From Nocardia sp. (GTDB taxonomy: Bacteria; Actinomycetota; Actinomycetes; Mycobacteriales; Mycobacteriaceae), in assembly GCA_013361595.1 (NCBI GenBank), contig JABFXT010000217.1, positions 1 through 6,372 on the forward strand: a stretch of 6,372 nucleotides of DNA. The letters are read 5' to 3'. A program made the translations under genes and the position numbers. Numbering within the stretch: the first letter of the stretch is position 1; each line of letters begins with the position of its first letter. The notes under the pieces are model-generated. The model was not told the origin of the DNA. It was given only the letters and a program-made list of their open reading frames with translations, and ran no database searches. This document shows positions 5,733 through 6,372 of this stretch, in pieces.

Positions 5733-6372
5733 TCACTTCTTCTTCGCCTTCGCCCTGGCTTTCGCCGCCTTGGCCCGGGTCTTCGCCAGCTGAGCACGCT
5801 GCGCCTTCGCGGAGGCGGAGAGCTCGCCACCGCGGTGTTTGGTGTAGTCCGCCCATTCCGCGGCTCGGTTCTTCGCGGCTTCGGCCCATTCCGGTCCGCG
5901 ATGCTGTGCGGTGTCGGCGAGTTCGCTGCCGCGGTGTTTGGTGTAGTCGGCGAGTTCGGCCGCGCGATGCTTGGCCGTCTCCGCCCATTCCGGTCCGCGC
6001 TGTTGTGCGGTGTCGGCGAGTTCGCTGCCCCGGTGTTTGGTGTAGTCGGCCCATTCCGCGGCCCGGTTCTTCGCGGCTTCGGCCCATTCCGGTCCGCGGT
6101 GCTGCGCGGTGTCGGCGAGTTCCGCCCCGCGATGCTTGGCGATATCGGCCCAGTCGGCGCTGCGCTGTTTGGCGGCTTCCGCCCATACCGGGCCACGTTC
6201 CTGGGCGGTCTCGGCCAGTTCCGCTCCCCGGGTCGCCGCGGTACTCGCCAGATCCCGGCCCCGTTCGGTGGCTTGATGCAGCTGGTGCCGCACCGCGTCA
6301 CCGGTACCGCCGCGACCGGACGCACCGACCGGGAGCGCGCCGCTCACCGTCGTGGCCGCCCGGTGCGCGGCC
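5733..6372 (-). CDS. 11-residue (hendecad) repeat protein with Lys/Ala-rich C-terminus (5' end possibly beyond window)
   Basis: Function unknown. The first start codon in the window is GTG 6347, giving 204 residues, but the frame is open to the right edge and no Shine-Dalgarno sequence precedes it, so the true start may be outside. Counting from GTG 6347, residues 29-204 divide without gaps into sixteen 11-residue units. Most follow the pattern R-G/A-x-E-W/L-A-D/E-x-A/T-K/Q-x, for example RGPEWAEAAKN and RAAEWADYTKH. Three units make a 33-residue super-repeat (40-72, 73-105, 106-138, 139-171). The last units degenerate into a basic tail ending AKARAKAKKK. A periodicity of 11 with Ala, charged residues and one Trp/Leu per unit predicts a long amphipathic helix of the kind seen in LEA proteins, apolipoproteins and synuclein. 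The basic tail resembles those of mycobacterial HBHA or histone-like proteins. No signal peptide or membrane helix is visible. It is convergent with the photolyase gene. Confidence 0.85.
   Translation of the reverse strand, partial: AAHRAATTVSGALPVGASGRGGTGDAVRHQLHQATERGRDLASTAATRGAELAETAQERGPVWAEAAKQRSADWADIAKHRGAELADTAQHRGPEWAEAAKNRAAEWADYTKHRGSELADTAQQRGPEWAETAKHRAAELADYTKHRGSELADTAQHRGPEWAEAAKNRAAEWADYTKHRGGELSASAKAQRAQLAKTRAKAAKARAKAKKK
5835..6230 (-). repeat. 99-bp tandem coding repeat, four copies
   Basis: Four 99-bp units encode residues 40-171 of the hendecad protein. The shared string CGGTGTTTGGTGTAGTC (plus strand) recurs at 5833, 5932 and 6031, exactly 99 bases apart, with a diverged fourth copy near 6130. 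The unit at 5835-5933 and the one at 6033-6131 differ at about eight positions by eye, and their proteins differ at one of 33 residues. Both differ more from the unit between them, which suggests duplication of a larger block or gene conversion. Such an array could change copy number by slippage or recombination. Confidence 0.9.

Noticed and set aside
5835..6230. Possible CRISPR array or intergenic satellite
   Set aside because: There are no short repeats separated by unique spacers. The 99-bp period is a multiple of three, and the units keep a conserved reading frame with changes that mostly preserve the protein pattern.
5630..6325. 231-residue minus-strand frame with Pro/Arg/Asn repeats
   Set aside because: It is an alternative frame of the same 99-bp array, with composition typical of frame shadows. 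The Lys/Ala/Glu hendecad frame has the regular protein-level pattern and ends at the proper place beside the terminator.

Overview
The window looks like chromosomal DNA of a high-GC actinomycete, probably Nocardia or a close relative in the Mycobacteriales. The reasons are the strong G/C bias at third codon positions, GTG as well as ATG starts, tightly overlapping genes, a hairpin terminator without a T tract, and an actinobacterial-style photolyase. The genus is an inference from style; nothing here proves it.

Positions 1-3860 hold a rightward operon that begins upstream of the window. It contains the C-terminal end of a FecB/BtuF-type substrate-binding protein, a FecCD-type permease and an ABC ATPase. 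These are followed by three genes not normally part of a siderophore importer: two distantly related small proteins that look like diverged class I glutamine-amidotransferase (GATase)/ThuA-like folds, and a protein whose N-terminal motif resembles the FmdE family (PF02663) but lacks its usual metal-ligand residues. Every junction overlaps, by 20, 14, 4, 8 and 7 bases, so the six genes are probably translated as one coupled unit. The substrate is not shown by the sequence. A metal oxyanion, metal chelate or corrinoid/siderophore-like compound fits the transporter class. This operon is the best candidate in the window for an undescribed system.

Positions 3861-3981 are a non-coding gap with a weak promoter-like hexamer, an imperfect stem-loop and a very strong ribosome-binding site. 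The gap leads into a two-gene unit, a small VOC (glyoxalase/bleomycin-resistance fold) protein and a full-length class I DNA photolyase, joined by a 4-base GTGA overlap. A perfect 19-bp hairpin starting within the photolyase stop codon probably terminates transcription from both directions.

Positions 5733-6372 (minus strand) carry most of a striking low-complexity protein. It has sixteen consecutive 11-residue units, most beginning with Arg, organised into 33-residue (99-bp) tandem repeats, and ends in a Lys/Ala-rich basic tail. It runs convergent to the photolyase and its true start may lie beyond the right edge.
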